Shown: positions 1 through 8,517, counted from the first letter of the stretch. The stretch is 18,312 nucleotides of DNA from an uncultured Gemmatimonadota bacterium (GCA_946478895.1 CAMLDY010000050.1:1-18312); one strand, 5' to 3'. Made by a program: numbers and translations. Notes: a model not told the origin generated them from the sequence alone.

Positions 1-1279
<1,279 letters not shown>

Positions 1280-1505
1280 GTCTGTTCGTGATCTCTCTAT
1301 AAGAACCGCCCAACCGCGGGCGTCGGGTCTCAATTCAACAAAAACGCGGGTGGACCAGGGCGTCCCTGAACGGGACCGGTATCCATCCGCTGCCGCCGGG
1401 TGCACTCGCAACTGGTTCGCGGGTGGGGACTCGAGGCGCGCCACGGTTCGTGGCGATCGATTTTTTTCTGCCGGCGTCGCGCGCTAAAGCGCGGTCAGCC
1501 ATAGC
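1280..1505 (-). promoter_or_regulatory. Long 5' leader of fusA with small hairpins
   Basis: If transcription starts from the promoter at 1512-1539, fusA has a leader of roughly 225 nt without a convincing coding region. It holds at least three short hairpins. One is a GC-rich palindrome around CGCGCTTTAGCGCG at about 1482-1495. One has a 7-bp stem at 1439-1445/1449-1455. One has a 5-bp stem at 1362-1366/1372-1376. Such a leader could act in attenuation or mRNA stability, but no known leader class is recognised. Confidence 0.3.
1439..1467 (+). terminator. Possible weak intrinsic terminator reading rightwards
   Basis: A 7-bp stem (1439-1445 with 1449-1455, loop GTT) is followed after five bases by seven T residues (1461-1467) on the plus strand. 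The distance from stem to T-run is longer than ideal. There is no plus-strand gene to its left, so it would only stop antisense transcription coming out of fusA. It may instead simply be part of the fusA leader structure. Confidence 0.25.
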
Positions 1506-1511
1506 CTTGTA

Positions 1512-1539
1512 AAGGTAGCCGGGAAAGGGGGTAAGTCAA
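1512..1539 (-). promoter_or_regulatory. Candidate sigma-70-type promoter for fusA
   Basis: Read on the minus strand, a -35 hexamer TTGACT (1539-1534) is followed after 16 bases by TACCTT (1517-1512), a fair -10 element. Placement 230-260 bases upstream of the fusA ATG, pointing at fusA, fits an independent promoter for a gene that is separated from rpsG here. It rests on consensus match only. Confidence 0.5.
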
Positions 1540-1580
1540 GGCGGGGTCAGATCTCGAGGAGAACTGCGGACTGTCACGCC

Positions 1581-1768
1581 GGGGAATCGATCTCGGCGGT
1601 TGCTAATGACATCCACAAAACAAAAGCGGGGAGCTTTAAGCCTGGTCAGCTTGCTGCGGGGAGCTCAACTCCGAAATACGGAGAACGGCTGCCCGCTGCA
1701 TGCTGACAAAGCTTAGGGCTCCCCGCTTTTGTTTTGTGGATGGTTTTGCGCGCCCAGATCGATTCCCC
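1581..1768. repeat. 188-bp long-hairpin element (near-perfect palindrome)
   Basis: The region is symmetric around position 1676. Outer 13-base arms GGGGAATCGATCT (1581-1593) and AGATCGATTCCCC (1756-1768) are exact reverse complements. Inside them, 24 bases at 1611-1634 are perfectly repeated in inverse at 1718-1741. The remaining inner arms (1635-1673 and 1679-1717) pair at 28 of 39 positions without any gap, closing on CTCCG-AAATA-CGGAG. The whole can fold into one long stem with a 5-base loop. It lies between the fusA promoter and the promoter of the next gene and encodes no plausible protein. It resembles a miniature inverted-repeat or REP-like mobile element. Its sequence differs from the hairpin elements near 6.9 and 8.4 kb. 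Confidence 0.85.
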
Positions 1769-1814
1769 GCCTTGAAAGCAACGCGCTCCAAGCTCTTGGC
1801 TTGAGAATCTCCCC

Positions 1815-1843
1815 TTGCCTCCGGAGGCTTTGTGACGTAAAGT
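1815..1843 (+). promoter_or_regulatory. Candidate promoter for the DUF4173-like gene
   Basis: TTGCCT (1815-1820) and TAAAGT (1838-1843) are separated by exactly 17 bases and end 24 bases before the ATG at 1868. Each hexamer matches the sigma-70 consensus at four of six positions. No strong Shine-Dalgarno sequence follows. Confidence 0.4.
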
Positions 1844-1867
1844 ACTCTGCATCGTCCTTACCCTACA

Positions 1868-3373
1868 ATGACAGCCTTCACTGATCAGCCTCGCTCGACC
1901 AAAATTGCCTGGATTTGCGCCGTAATCACCGCCGCACTCGGCGCTACCATCCTCTTTTCCGCCGAGGCCGGCATCAACTGGCCAATCTGGGTTGCCGCCG
2001 CCTCGATATCACTGATCGTCGCGCGCTACAGCGCCGTTCGGCGGGTCGAGGCGCCAATGTTGGTGCTATGCGGATGGGCAACGATCCTCAGCTTTGGCTT
2101 CGCATGGACCAGCAGCCCTCCTTTCCCGGGTTTCATCGTGCTCGCCGACGCCATGCTGCTCGGCCTCGCGGTGATAACCATCGGTGCGGAGCGGTGGAGC
2201 GAGCTCTCCGCAAAGCTGCTCGCGGCCGTGCCCTTCCTGGCGCCGCTACGAGTCGTCGTTGCCGCTGCACAGGAAGTGGCGGGCGCGCCTCGATCGGTGT
2301 CGTCACCACGCTCGCGCGCGCTCGTCAGGGGAAGCTTGCTGACCATCCCCCTCGTCATCATCCTCATCGCATTACTGGCCAGCGCGGATCCGATCATCAA
2401 CTGGGGCACCAATCGCATCGCGTCCTGGCTTCCTGATTGGTCCTTTCCACCGCGGCTGATCTTCTTCGTGTTCCTGCTGACGCTGACTCTGGGCGCGAAC
2501 GCGCTCGGCATCCGCCAGCTGGGCGTTCGTCTTCCTCAGTTCCCGAGCGTCCCCGGGCGGGTCTCGATCGGGATGACGGAACAGCGGATGATTCTCTCGA
2601 GCGCCGCCGTGATTCTGTGGCTTTTCGTCGCGCTCCAGATTTCTTACCTCATTCATCCTCCCCCGGCTGCACTGGGGACCGGCGTCACCTTCGCCGACTT
2701 CGCGCGCCGCGGATTTGGGGAGCTGTCTTTCGCCGTCACGATCGTCGGCGCGATCATCATCATCCTCGAGTACGCGCGCCCCGTCGACGCGACGGCTCGC
2801 GACCGCAGGATCCTGCAACGCCTCGATTTCGCCCTGCTGATCGCCCTCGAGCTGATCCTCTTCTCAGCCTTTAGGCGGGTGATGCTTTACGAGCAGGCGT
2901 ACGGGTTTACGGAGGCTCGAGTCATCGCTCAGGCTTACATGGCCGTCATGGCCCTTGCCCTTGCCGCACTGGCGTGGGAAATCTGGCGCGGAGCGATCTC
3001 CGTTTCCTTCGGCCGGCGAGTCGCGGAGCTCGCCCTCGGCGCGTTCACCGTCCTCATCTTCTGGAATTTCCAGGCATGGATCGTCAATCGAAACGTCGAT
3101 CGCCTGACACGTGGCGGGCAGTTCGATGCATCATACCTCGCAAGTCTGTCGGGTGATGCTACGCCGACGTTGATCAGGCGCCTGCCGGAAATTCCTCAGC
3201 CGCAGCGCGACACCATTTCGACGAGATTGGCTTGTCGCCGGGCTCCGGCTGACCGACGGTGGTTCGAATGGAACCGCAGCGAAGCGGCGAGATCCGAAGC
3301 TCTCAAAACCTGGACTCCGCCGGCCTGCCCCTCGCCCGTAAAGTCTTTGTCCGCGCCCTCGATCGACGACTAG
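1868..3373 (+). CDS. DUF4173/DUF4153-like polytopic membrane protein
   Basis: This 501-residue protein carries about eleven hydrophobic segments, for example at residues 13-33, 35-55, 86-105, 155-173, 194-212 and 238-258, with more up to about residue 404. A soluble tail follows. The tail begins with a pattern typical of the DUF4153/DUF4173 group: VNRNVDRLTRGGQFDASYLA followed by LSGDA and a leucine-rich stretch. No enzymatic motif is visible and the family has no settled function, so only an integral inner-membrane location can be stated. The start ATG at 1868 lies just downstream of a candidate promoter. The gene converges on the APC permease gene, and their TAG stops overlap within the four bases CTAG at 3370-3373, with no room for a terminator between them. 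Family assignment comes from recognition of the sequence pattern, not from a search. Confidence 0.7.
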   Translation: MTAFTDQPRSTKIAWICAVITAALGATILFSAEAGINWPIWVAAASISLIVARYSAVRRVEAPMLVLCGWATILSFGFAWTSSPPFPGFIVLADAMLLGLAVITIGAERWSELSAKLLAAVPFLAPLRVVVAAAQEVAGAPRSVSSPRSRALVRGSLLTIPLVIILIALLASADPIINWGTNRIASWLPDWSFPPRLIFFVFLLTLTLGANALGIRQLGVRLPQFPSVPGRVSIGMTEQRMILSSAAVILWLFVALQISYLIHPPPAALGTGVTFADFARRGFGELSFAVTIVGAIIIILEYARPVDATARDRRILQRLDFALLIALELILFSAFRRVMLYEQAYGFTEARVIAQAYMAVMALALAALAWEIWRGAISVSFGRRVAELALGAFTVLIFWNFQAWIVNRNVDRLTRGGQFDASYLASLSGDATPTLIRRLPEIPQPQRDTISTRLACRRAPADRRWFEWNRSEAARSEALKTWTPPACPSPVKSLSAPSIDD

Positions 3374-4728
3374 ACCCGGGCTGCGCTCGGCCGCACCATG
3401 AGATAAATCGGCCAGCTGCAGGCCAGCAGGATGAGCGAGTAGATGCTGTTCCTCGTATCGGCGAAGAATGCTCCGACCAGGAAGGCGATCGAGAGCGCGA
3501 GCACGAAGCCGGTCGTCCACGGGTGTCCGATCGCGCGAAAGGGGCGCCGCGCTTCCGGCTCGCCGCGGCGCAGCACGAAGACCGTCAAGAAAATGAGTGC
3601 ATACTGCGCGACGAACAGAAAGGCGGTGACTGCCAGCACGATCTCCAGCGTTCCCGTGAGCACCATCGCCAGGCACGCCGCGGCGCTCAGGAGCACGGCA
3701 ACGACTGGAGTGCCTCCGAGGTTGACGTAATCCGCGGCCGGCACGAACCCGAATACGCCGAGCCGATGGAGTACGCGCGAGGTCATCAGCTGGTAGGCAT
3801 TTACGGCGCTTAGCAGCGAGACGATCGTCAGCACGCGAATCACCGCATCGCCTTTGCCGCCGAAGATCGCGTTGGCCGCTGTCGCCGCCACGAGTGGCTG
3901 GCCCGCCATCTGGTCAATGGTCAGCACGTATAAAAAGCCGATGTTCACGAGCAGGTAGATCGCCGCCACTGCCGCGACGCCGCCGAACATCGAGCGGGGA
4001 ATGTCACGATCCGGATGCCGGAGCTCACCCGCGAAATACACGATCCCGTTCCAGCCGTCGTAGGTGAAAATCACGGCCTGCATCGCGAGAACAAACGCGA
4101 CGAGCAACGGGAAGCCGGTTGTCGGAGGCCCCGTGCGCCCTCCTTGATCGAAACCATGACCCAGCACGAAGCACGCGACGATGAGAACGGCGAACGCAAG
4201 CGCCTTGACAACGGCTGTGACGTTTTGCGTCAGGCTTCCAGTTTTCACGCCACGCAGTTGTATCAGCGCGAACACGACGATCACGACGCTCGCAAAAGTG
4301 GATGTGAGACTTCCAGCGAGGCCGAACAGGATGGTGAGGTACTCACCGATCACCAGCGCCGCGAGAGCGAGACTGCTGCACGTCGACAACCAGTCGCTCC
4401 AGCCAATCACGAAGCCCGCATACGGCCCCATCGCTCGACGCAGGTAGACGGTGTAGCCGCCCGATTCGGGCATCATTGCCGCAAGCTCGGCGAGCGAGTT
4501 CGCGCCGAGCGCGGCGTAAAAACCGCCGAACACCCAGACCGCGAGAAACAGAAATGGTGTCGGCAGCTTCTCGGCGACGACGCCCGGCGTGCGCAGAATG
4601 CCCGAGCCGATGGTGTTGCCGACGGTCACCGAGATTCCGAAGACTACTCCAAGAACGGCCAGCAGGCCGAGACTGGCGCTGCTGGCTTTCGACGGGGTTG
4701 CGTCCCGCGGGATCGCGGGCTCGCTCAC
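3370..4728 (-). CDS. APC-superfamily amino acid/amine permease
   Basis: This 452-residue protein has about twelve predicted transmembrane helices, the usual size for amino acid-polyamine-organocation transporters. The first helix carries the substrate-binding unwound motif GNTIGSGILRTPG (residues 37-49), and the next segments contain ALGANSLAELAAMMPESGGY, both characteristic of the family. It should sit in the inner membrane and import or exchange an amino acid or related amine. Substrate cannot be read from the sequence. It starts with GTG at 4728, and its start overlaps the TGA stop of the Rieske oxygenase gene by four bases (GTGA, 4725-4728), so the two are very probably translationally coupled. 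The context suggests that it imports the oxygenase substrate or exports its product. Confidence 0.9.
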   Translation of the reverse strand: MSEPAIPRDATPSKASSASLGLLAVLGVVFGISVTVGNTIGSGILRTPGVVAEKLPTPFLFLAVWVFGGFYAALGANSLAELAAMMPESGGYTVYLRRAMGPYAGFVIGWSDWLSTCSSLALAALVIGEYLTILFGLAGSLTSTFASVVIVVFALIQLRGVKTGSLTQNVTAVVKALAFAVLIVACFVLGHGFDQGGRTGPPTTGFPLLVAFVLAMQAVIFTYDGWNGIVYFAGELRHPDRDIPRSMFGGVAAVAAIYLLVNIGFLYVLTIDQMAGQPLVAATAANAIFGGKGDAVIRVLTIVSLLSAVNAYQLMTSRVLHRLGVFGFVPAADYVNLGGTPVVAVLLSAAACLAMVLTGTLEIVLAVTAFLFVAQYALIFLTVFVLRRGEPEARRPFRAIGHPWTTGFVLALSIAFLVGAFFADTRNSIYSLILLACSWPIYLMVRPSAARV

Positions 4729-5858
4729 ACGCGCGGAGCTGGACGCGGGGAGCCGCTGTCGCCTGGTTCACGCCTCATGAAGCCGGCGAGCAATTCGTGG
4801 AATTGATGAGTTCCGACCTCGCGCCGCTCGGAGTACCGCCCCCGGTCATACAACCGCGAGCGCACGCCTCGCTGCACCGACTCCACTACTTCTTCATCTT
4901 CCATCTCGACGCGGTGCAATCCCGCGCCGACGCCGCTCTCGCGCAACGAAGCGTTCCAGACGTACGAGATGAACGCGACTTTTGTGCGGCCAACGCTTTG
5001 CGGTGAGACGACGTTGAGCGACAGTCCCCACGGATAGAAGTTGAACATGATGTTGGGGAACAACCAGAAATAGAACGCCCCGACCCGCTCGCCTGCATTG
5101 GGATGATCGCGTGGCAAATCGAACGCGGGCTCGCCGGGCTTCGCGATTCCGAGCTGAAGATTTCCGTACTTGAATCTCTCCGTTCGATACCCGGAGTAGT
5201 CGAGCTTTTCCGCGAGCCCGGCGTGAACGTACGGGATGTGAAACTCTTCCAGATAATTGTCGCAGTAGAGCGCCCAGTTGGCGTTGATCAGGTATTCCTG
5301 CGACGTCGCGCCATCGCGAACGAAATCGTCGAGCGGCATGAACGCCACCCGCTCGCGGACGGGAGCGATCCACTCTTCGAACGACATCTCCGGCGCGAGT
5401 CCGCTGAACAGCAGCGGACCGAATCGCTCCAGCTGCAGTTGCGGCAGATTGTCTTTATCGGATGGGAAACCGACGGTCGTGTCGAACTCGGGCATTGACA
5501 CGAATTTTCCATCCAGGCCGAACCGGCGCCCGTGGTATCTGCAACGGAGACTCCGGGCGTGTCCTTCGCCCTCGACGACGATTGCTCCACGATGGGTGCA
5601 CACGTTCGACAGGCAGCGCACCGTTCCTTCGTCGTCCGAGGTGAGCACCAGCGGCTCGTTGAGGCAGCCCTCGAGCAGAGTGAGCGGTGCAACCCGTCCC
5701 GGCGCTTTTACCTGCGACGCATCGCCGACGAACTGCCAGGTGCGCGCGAACACGCGGTCCTTCTGCAGCTCGAAGTACGCGGGATCAGAATAGACTCGCG
5801 CGGGGAGCGTCGATGCGCGACGGATATCGCTGTCGATTTCGAAGTCGCGGAGGGACAT
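4725..5858 (-). CDS. Rieske non-haem iron oxygenase, alpha-subunit type
   Basis: This 377-residue protein has the two-domain layout of Rieske oxygenases. The [2Fe-2S] site is CTH (C87, H89) and CRYH (C106, H109). The mononuclear iron site is in NYLEEFHIPYVH, with H207 and H212 and a probable third carboxylate near 321-323 in the segment MEDEEVVESVQRG. The residue three before H207 is glutamate (E204), where aromatic-ring dioxygenases usually have aspartate. That pattern, with the QRG-R-Y-G-E-FH tail, recalls the choline, carnitine and glycine-betaine monooxygenase group. The enzyme would need a flavin reductase, which is not in this window. Substrate is unknown; N-demethylation or C-N cleavage of a quaternary amine is an inference. 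It lies 21 bp after the lipoprotein gene and overlaps the permease start. Confidence 0.88.
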   Translation of the reverse strand: MSLRDFEIDSDIRRASTLPARVYSDPAYFELQKDRVFARTWQFVGDASQVKAPGRVAPLTLLEGCLNEPLVLTSDDEGTVRCLSNVCTHRGAIVVEGEGHARSLRCRYHGRRFGLDGKFVSMPEFDTTVGFPSDKDNLPQLQLERFGPLLFSGLAPEMSFEEWIAPVRERVAFMPLDDFVRDGATSQEYLINANWALYCDNYLEEFHIPYVHAGLAEKLDYSGYRTERFKYGNLQLGIAKPGEPAFDLPRDHPNAGERVGAFYFWLFPNIMFNFYPWGLSLNVVSPQSVGRTKVAFISYVWNASLRESGVGAGLHRVEMEDEEVVESVQRGVRSRLYDRGRYSERREVGTHQFHELLAGFMRREPGDSGSPRPAPRV

Positions 5859-5879
5859 TTCCGCGAATCTATGGTCGGG

Positions 5880-6854
5880 CTACGCCCCCGCCAGATCCCA
5901 GAACTCGACGCGATTGTTCCCCGCTGGAACTGCCAGCCGCCAGCGCTTGGTATCGATCCCGATGTCCGCCGGTGATGCGAGGTGGCGAATGATCTGCCGA
6001 TCCTTGCCGCCGCTGAAAAGGTGGACGCTCGAATCCTGCCAGCAGCTGACAAGGAAGCGGCCGCCACCGATCGCCTCGAGTCCGTCGAATCTTCCCTTCC
6101 CCTGCGCGAGAATTATCCGCGTCGAATCGCTCGGATGAAGAGCGTACACCTCGCTGTGAAAGGTGTCGAACGACGCCACGAGCCAGCGCTTGCCGGTCGA
6201 GTCGTACGTCACCCCGTTTGGGCGACCGAGCACATTGCCATGCGCAACGACATTGATGGACCGGTTGGGACCGATCGCGAATACCTTGTCACCGCCGACG
6301 TAAATCACTCCGACCTGACTCATAAGGATGCCGGTATCGGTGACGTAGATCATGCCGTCGGGTCCGACCGCGATGTCGTTGAGGAGAACCGCACCGTGCG
6401 GCTTGAGATCGATCTCACCCAGCGGGCGCCCGGTGAACCGGTCGAACCCGCGCACGACATCGATGTCCGTCGTCCACAGCGTATCTCCGTGGATGGCGAG
6501 ACCCTTCGGCGCGTCGAGATGGACGCCCTGCCTGCCGCCCACAACAAAGAGCTGTGACTGGCCGAGGTTCCCGGCGTTGACTTCGACGATGTAGCCGTTG
6601 TTGTCCTTGTCGGACCCCGGCCCATTCATCACCGAGACGAAGTAGACGTCCTGGCCCGGCGAGTACCGCACCGACTCAGGTCCGTAAAAGCCCTGAACGA
6701 CCCCGACGCGGTGGATGTGGGTCTCTACGGAATCGGTTGGATACGGCCGCGGCTTGTCGGCGACGTAGCTCGTTGTCGCGGGTTTGCAGCCGATCGCTAA
6801 CTCGAGCGCGAGGGCAAAGCCGATTCCCCTGGCCGCGAATCCGAATCGATTCAT
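5880..6854 (-). CDS. SMP-30/NHL-type beta-propeller lipoprotein
   Basis: This 324-residue protein starts with an n-region, a hydrophobic stretch and a lipobox ending AIGC (Cys23), so it is probably a lipoprotein anchored in the periplasm or outer membrane. The rest has repeating blade-like segments such as APKGLAIHGDTLWTTD, LLNDIAVGPDGMIYVTDTG, GRPNGVTYDSTGKRWLVAS and GLEAIGGGRFLVSCW. These are typical of SMP-30/gluconolactonase-like and NHL six-bladed propellers. Acidic and asparagine residues that could bind a metal are present (for example in LLND and GRPNG), so a lactonase role is possible but unproven. It is the first gene of the operon with the Rieske oxygenase and APC permease, and may bind or process their substrate outside the cytoplasm. 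The Shine-Dalgarno sequence is weak. Confidence 0.75.
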   Translation of the reverse strand: MNRFGFAARGIGFALALELAIGCKPATTSYVADKPRPYPTDSVETHIHRVGVVQGFYGPESVRYSPGQDVYFVSVMNGPGSDKDNNGYIVEVNAGNLGQSQLFVVGGRQGVHLDAPKGLAIHGDTLWTTDIDVVRGFDRFTGRPLGEIDLKPHGAVLLNDIAVGPDGMIYVTDTGILMSQVGVIYVGGDKVFAIGPNRSINVVAHGNVLGRPNGVTYDSTGKRWLVASFDTFHSEVYALHPSDSTRIILAQGKGRFDGLEAIGGGRFLVSCWQDSSVHLFSGGKDRQIIRHLASPADIGIDTKRWRLAVPAGNNRVEFWDLAGA

Positions 6855-6862
6855 GAAATCCG

Positions 6863-6878
6863 ATATCGCTAGGGATAT
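6863..6878. promoter_or_regulatory. 16-bp imperfect palindrome, possible operator
   Basis: The sequence ATATCGCTAGGGATAT is symmetric at 14 of 16 positions around CTAG. It starts nine bases upstream of the lipoprotein ATG, inside the only stretch where the promoter of that operon could end. Position and symmetry suit a repressor site. No regulator gene is nearby and no known binding consensus is claimed. Confidence 0.25.
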
Positions 6879-6896
6879 GCCATTCTTAGCAGCAAA

Positions 6897-7047
6897 TGAA
6901 GACTACCAGCTAGTGGCAGTGGGCAAAGCGGTTCGGGGCTCCGAGCACGCGTTTGATAACAGCACTACGTCCGACGCGCTGCTTTTCATCCAACCCTTGC
7001 TCGGAGCCGCAGCCGCTCCGCTCATTGCCACTAGCTGGTAGTCTTCA
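6897..7047. repeat. Long-hairpin element, copy A
   Basis: A 151-bp inverted-repeat element. The terminal 22 bases TGAAGACTACCAGCTAGTGGCA are perfectly repeated in inverse at 7026-7047 (first 20: TGAAGACTACCAGCTAGTGG). Pairing continues with few mismatches over arms 6897-6947 and 6998-7047. A short inner stem (6951-6955 with 6990-6994) closes a 34-nt loop at 6956-6989. A second, diverged copy lies at 8355-8506 with its loop in the same orientation. The element fills the gap between the divergent lipoprotein and glycosidase genes. No transposase is present, so if mobile it is non-autonomous. The family is not recognised. Confidence 0.85.
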
Positions 7048-7118
7048 GCAACGCCTCGGCCCTGTGACTTATAGAGCGTGACGGACCGCGGCACAGATTC
7101 CGCGCTATCCCCTCTCGC

Positions 7119-8339
7119 ATGCGCCGCGATCCGCCCTGCTTCCCCGCCTTTCTCTTCGCCACCGGAATCGAAGGCAGCTATCCCGTCATCGAGCTGCCCG
7201 ACGGAACTACGAAGCGCGTCGACAGCTTCGCCAAATGCGGGCACTACGACCACTGGCGCGAGGACTTCGCTCTCGTAAAGGAGCTTGGCATCGAGTTTCT
7301 CAGGTACGGCCCCGCCTACTACTCCACCCACATCGGCCCCGGCCAATACGACTGGAGCTTCGCCGACGAGACCTTCAATGCGCTGAAGCAGATGGAGATC
7401 ACGCCGATCGCGGACCTCTGTCACTTCGGGATCCCCGACTGGCTCGGCAATTTCCAGAATCCCGAATGGCCGCGGTTTTTCGCCGAGTACGCGCGCGCCT
7501 TCGCCCTGCGATATCCGTGGGTGACTCTGTTCACACCCGTCAACGAGATCTTCATCGCCGCAACGTTCTCGGCCCTGCACGGCTGGTGGAATGAGCGCCG
7601 CCGGGATCATGGCGCCTTCGTCACCGCGATGAAGAATCTCTGCAAGGCCAACGTGCTGGCAATGACCGAGATTCTGGAGTGCCGTGATCAGCCGACCTTC
7701 ATCCAGAGCGAATCGTCCGAGTACTTCCACGCCGAGGATCCGAGTTGTCTGCCGCTCGCGCACGCGCTCAACGAGAAGCGCTTCCTCGCTCTGGATCTGA
7801 CTTACGGGTACCCGCTCTCGTCGGAGACCTACGAGTACGTCCTCCAGAACGGCCTTACCAACGCCGAATACCACTGGTTCCGTGACAATCACGTAAAGGC
7901 GCACTGCATCATGGGCACCGACTATTACTGGACCAACGAGCACATGGTGCACGCCGACGGATCGTATACCGAGGCGGGCGAGATCTTCGGCTACTACATC
8001 CTCACCCGTCAGTACTTCGATCGGTACCGGCTCCCGGTGATGCACGCGGAAACGAACATCGTCGAGCCGGACGCCGTGCAGTGGCTGATCAAGGAGTGGG
8101 CGCAGATGGTGCGCCTCAAGGAAGATGGAATTCCCATCGTCGGCTTCACCTGGTACAGCCTCACCGACCAGGTCGACTGGGACACCGCGCTCCGCGAAGA
8201 CAACGGCCGTGTCAACGCGCTCGGACTATTCGACCTCGACCGAAAGATCCGGCCGGTGGGGCTCGCTTACAAGAAGTTGATCGCGCAGTGGAAGGAGATC
8301 ATTCCGGCGCAGAGCCTGGTTTTGATGCTCGGCTATTAA
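7119..8339 (+). CDS. GH1-like (clan GH-A) glycoside hydrolase
   Basis: This 406-residue protein has a TIM-barrel clan-A glycosidase pattern. The acid/base glutamate is likely E143 in FTPVNEIF, matching the TFNEP region of family 1 beta-glycosidases. The nucleophile is likely E311 in VMHAETN, matching the TENG motif. Other typical pieces are REDFALVKELGIEFLRYGPA near the N-terminus, DLCHFGIPDWLG at 99-110 and GFTWYSLTDQVDW near the C-terminus. There is no signal peptide, so it acts in the cytoplasm, probably hydrolysing a small beta-glycoside. Sequences of this type are often annotated as family 1 glycosylhydrolases, sometimes fused to dTDP-4-dehydrorhamnose reductase-like domains; no such domain is present here. 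It is the only plus-strand gene between two minus-strand operons and is bracketed by the two hairpin elements. The ATG at 7119 has no clear Shine-Dalgarno sequence, and there is no other in-frame start after the upstream stop. Confidence 0.82.
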   Translation: MRRDPPCFPAFLFATGIEGSYPVIELPDGTTKRVDSFAKCGHYDHWREDFALVKELGIEFLRYGPAYYSTHIGPGQYDWSFADETFNALKQMEITPIADLCHFGIPDWLGNFQNPEWPRFFAEYARAFALRYPWVTLFTPVNEIFIAATFSALHGWWNERRRDHGAFVTAMKNLCKANVLAMTEILECRDQPTFIQSESSEYFHAEDPSCLPLAHALNEKRFLALDLTYGYPLSSETYEYVLQNGLTNAEYHWFRDNHVKAHCIMGTDYYWTNEHMVHADGSYTEAGEIFGYYILTRQYFDRYRLPVMHAETNIVEPDAVQWLIKEWAQMVRLKEDGIPIVGFTWYSLTDQVDWDTALREDNGRVNALGLFDLDRKIRPVGLAYKKLIAQWKEIIPAQSLVLMLGY

Positions 8340-8354
8340 CAGCAAATGCATCAC

Positions 8355-8506
8355 TGAAGACTACCAGCTGATGGCAGTGGGCGGAGCGGCTCGCAGCTCC
8401 GAGCCGGGATTTGGTAACAGCACTCCGTCCGACGCGCCGCCTTTCATCAAATCCGAGCTCGGCGCAGCCAGCTGCTCCGCCGATAGCCATAAGCTGGTAG
8501 TCTTCA
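8355..8506. repeat. Long-hairpin element, copy B
   Basis: A 152-bp inverted-repeat element homologous to copy A at 6897-7047. The terminal 15 bases TGAAGACTACCAGCT (8355-8369) are perfectly repeated in inverse at 8492-8506. Less perfect symmetry extends outwards to about 8348 and 8513 (GCATCACTGAAG against CTTCAGTAATGC). The inner stem 8409-8413/8448-8452 closes a 34-nt loop (8414-8447) identical to that of copy A at 30 of 34 positions. It occupies nearly all the space between the stop codons of two convergent genes (8339 and 8518). It may therefore also serve as a bidirectional transcription end point. Confidence 0.85.
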
Positions 8507-8517
8507 GTAATGCCGAT

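Noticed and set aside
1294..1301. TATAGA as the -10 element of fusA
   Set aside because: It has no matching -35 at 16-18 bases and would give a leader of only about 10 nt; the TTGACT/TACCTT pair at 1512-1539 is better.
6903..8045. 380-codon minus-strand open frame
   Set aside because: It is antisense to the glycoside hydrolase gene and runs into hairpin copy A; its translation resembles no protein family, while the plus strand has clear catalytic motifs.
6897..8506. Integron attC sites flanking a gene cassette
   Set aside because: The elements have the right general shape (folded, with an unpaired centre), but they lack the RYYYAAC/GTTRRRY core sites and there is no integron integrase in the window.
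6897..8506. CRISPR array or composite transposon with insertion sequences
   Set aside because: There are only two copies, 1.46 kb apart, and neither contains a transposase or Cas gene.
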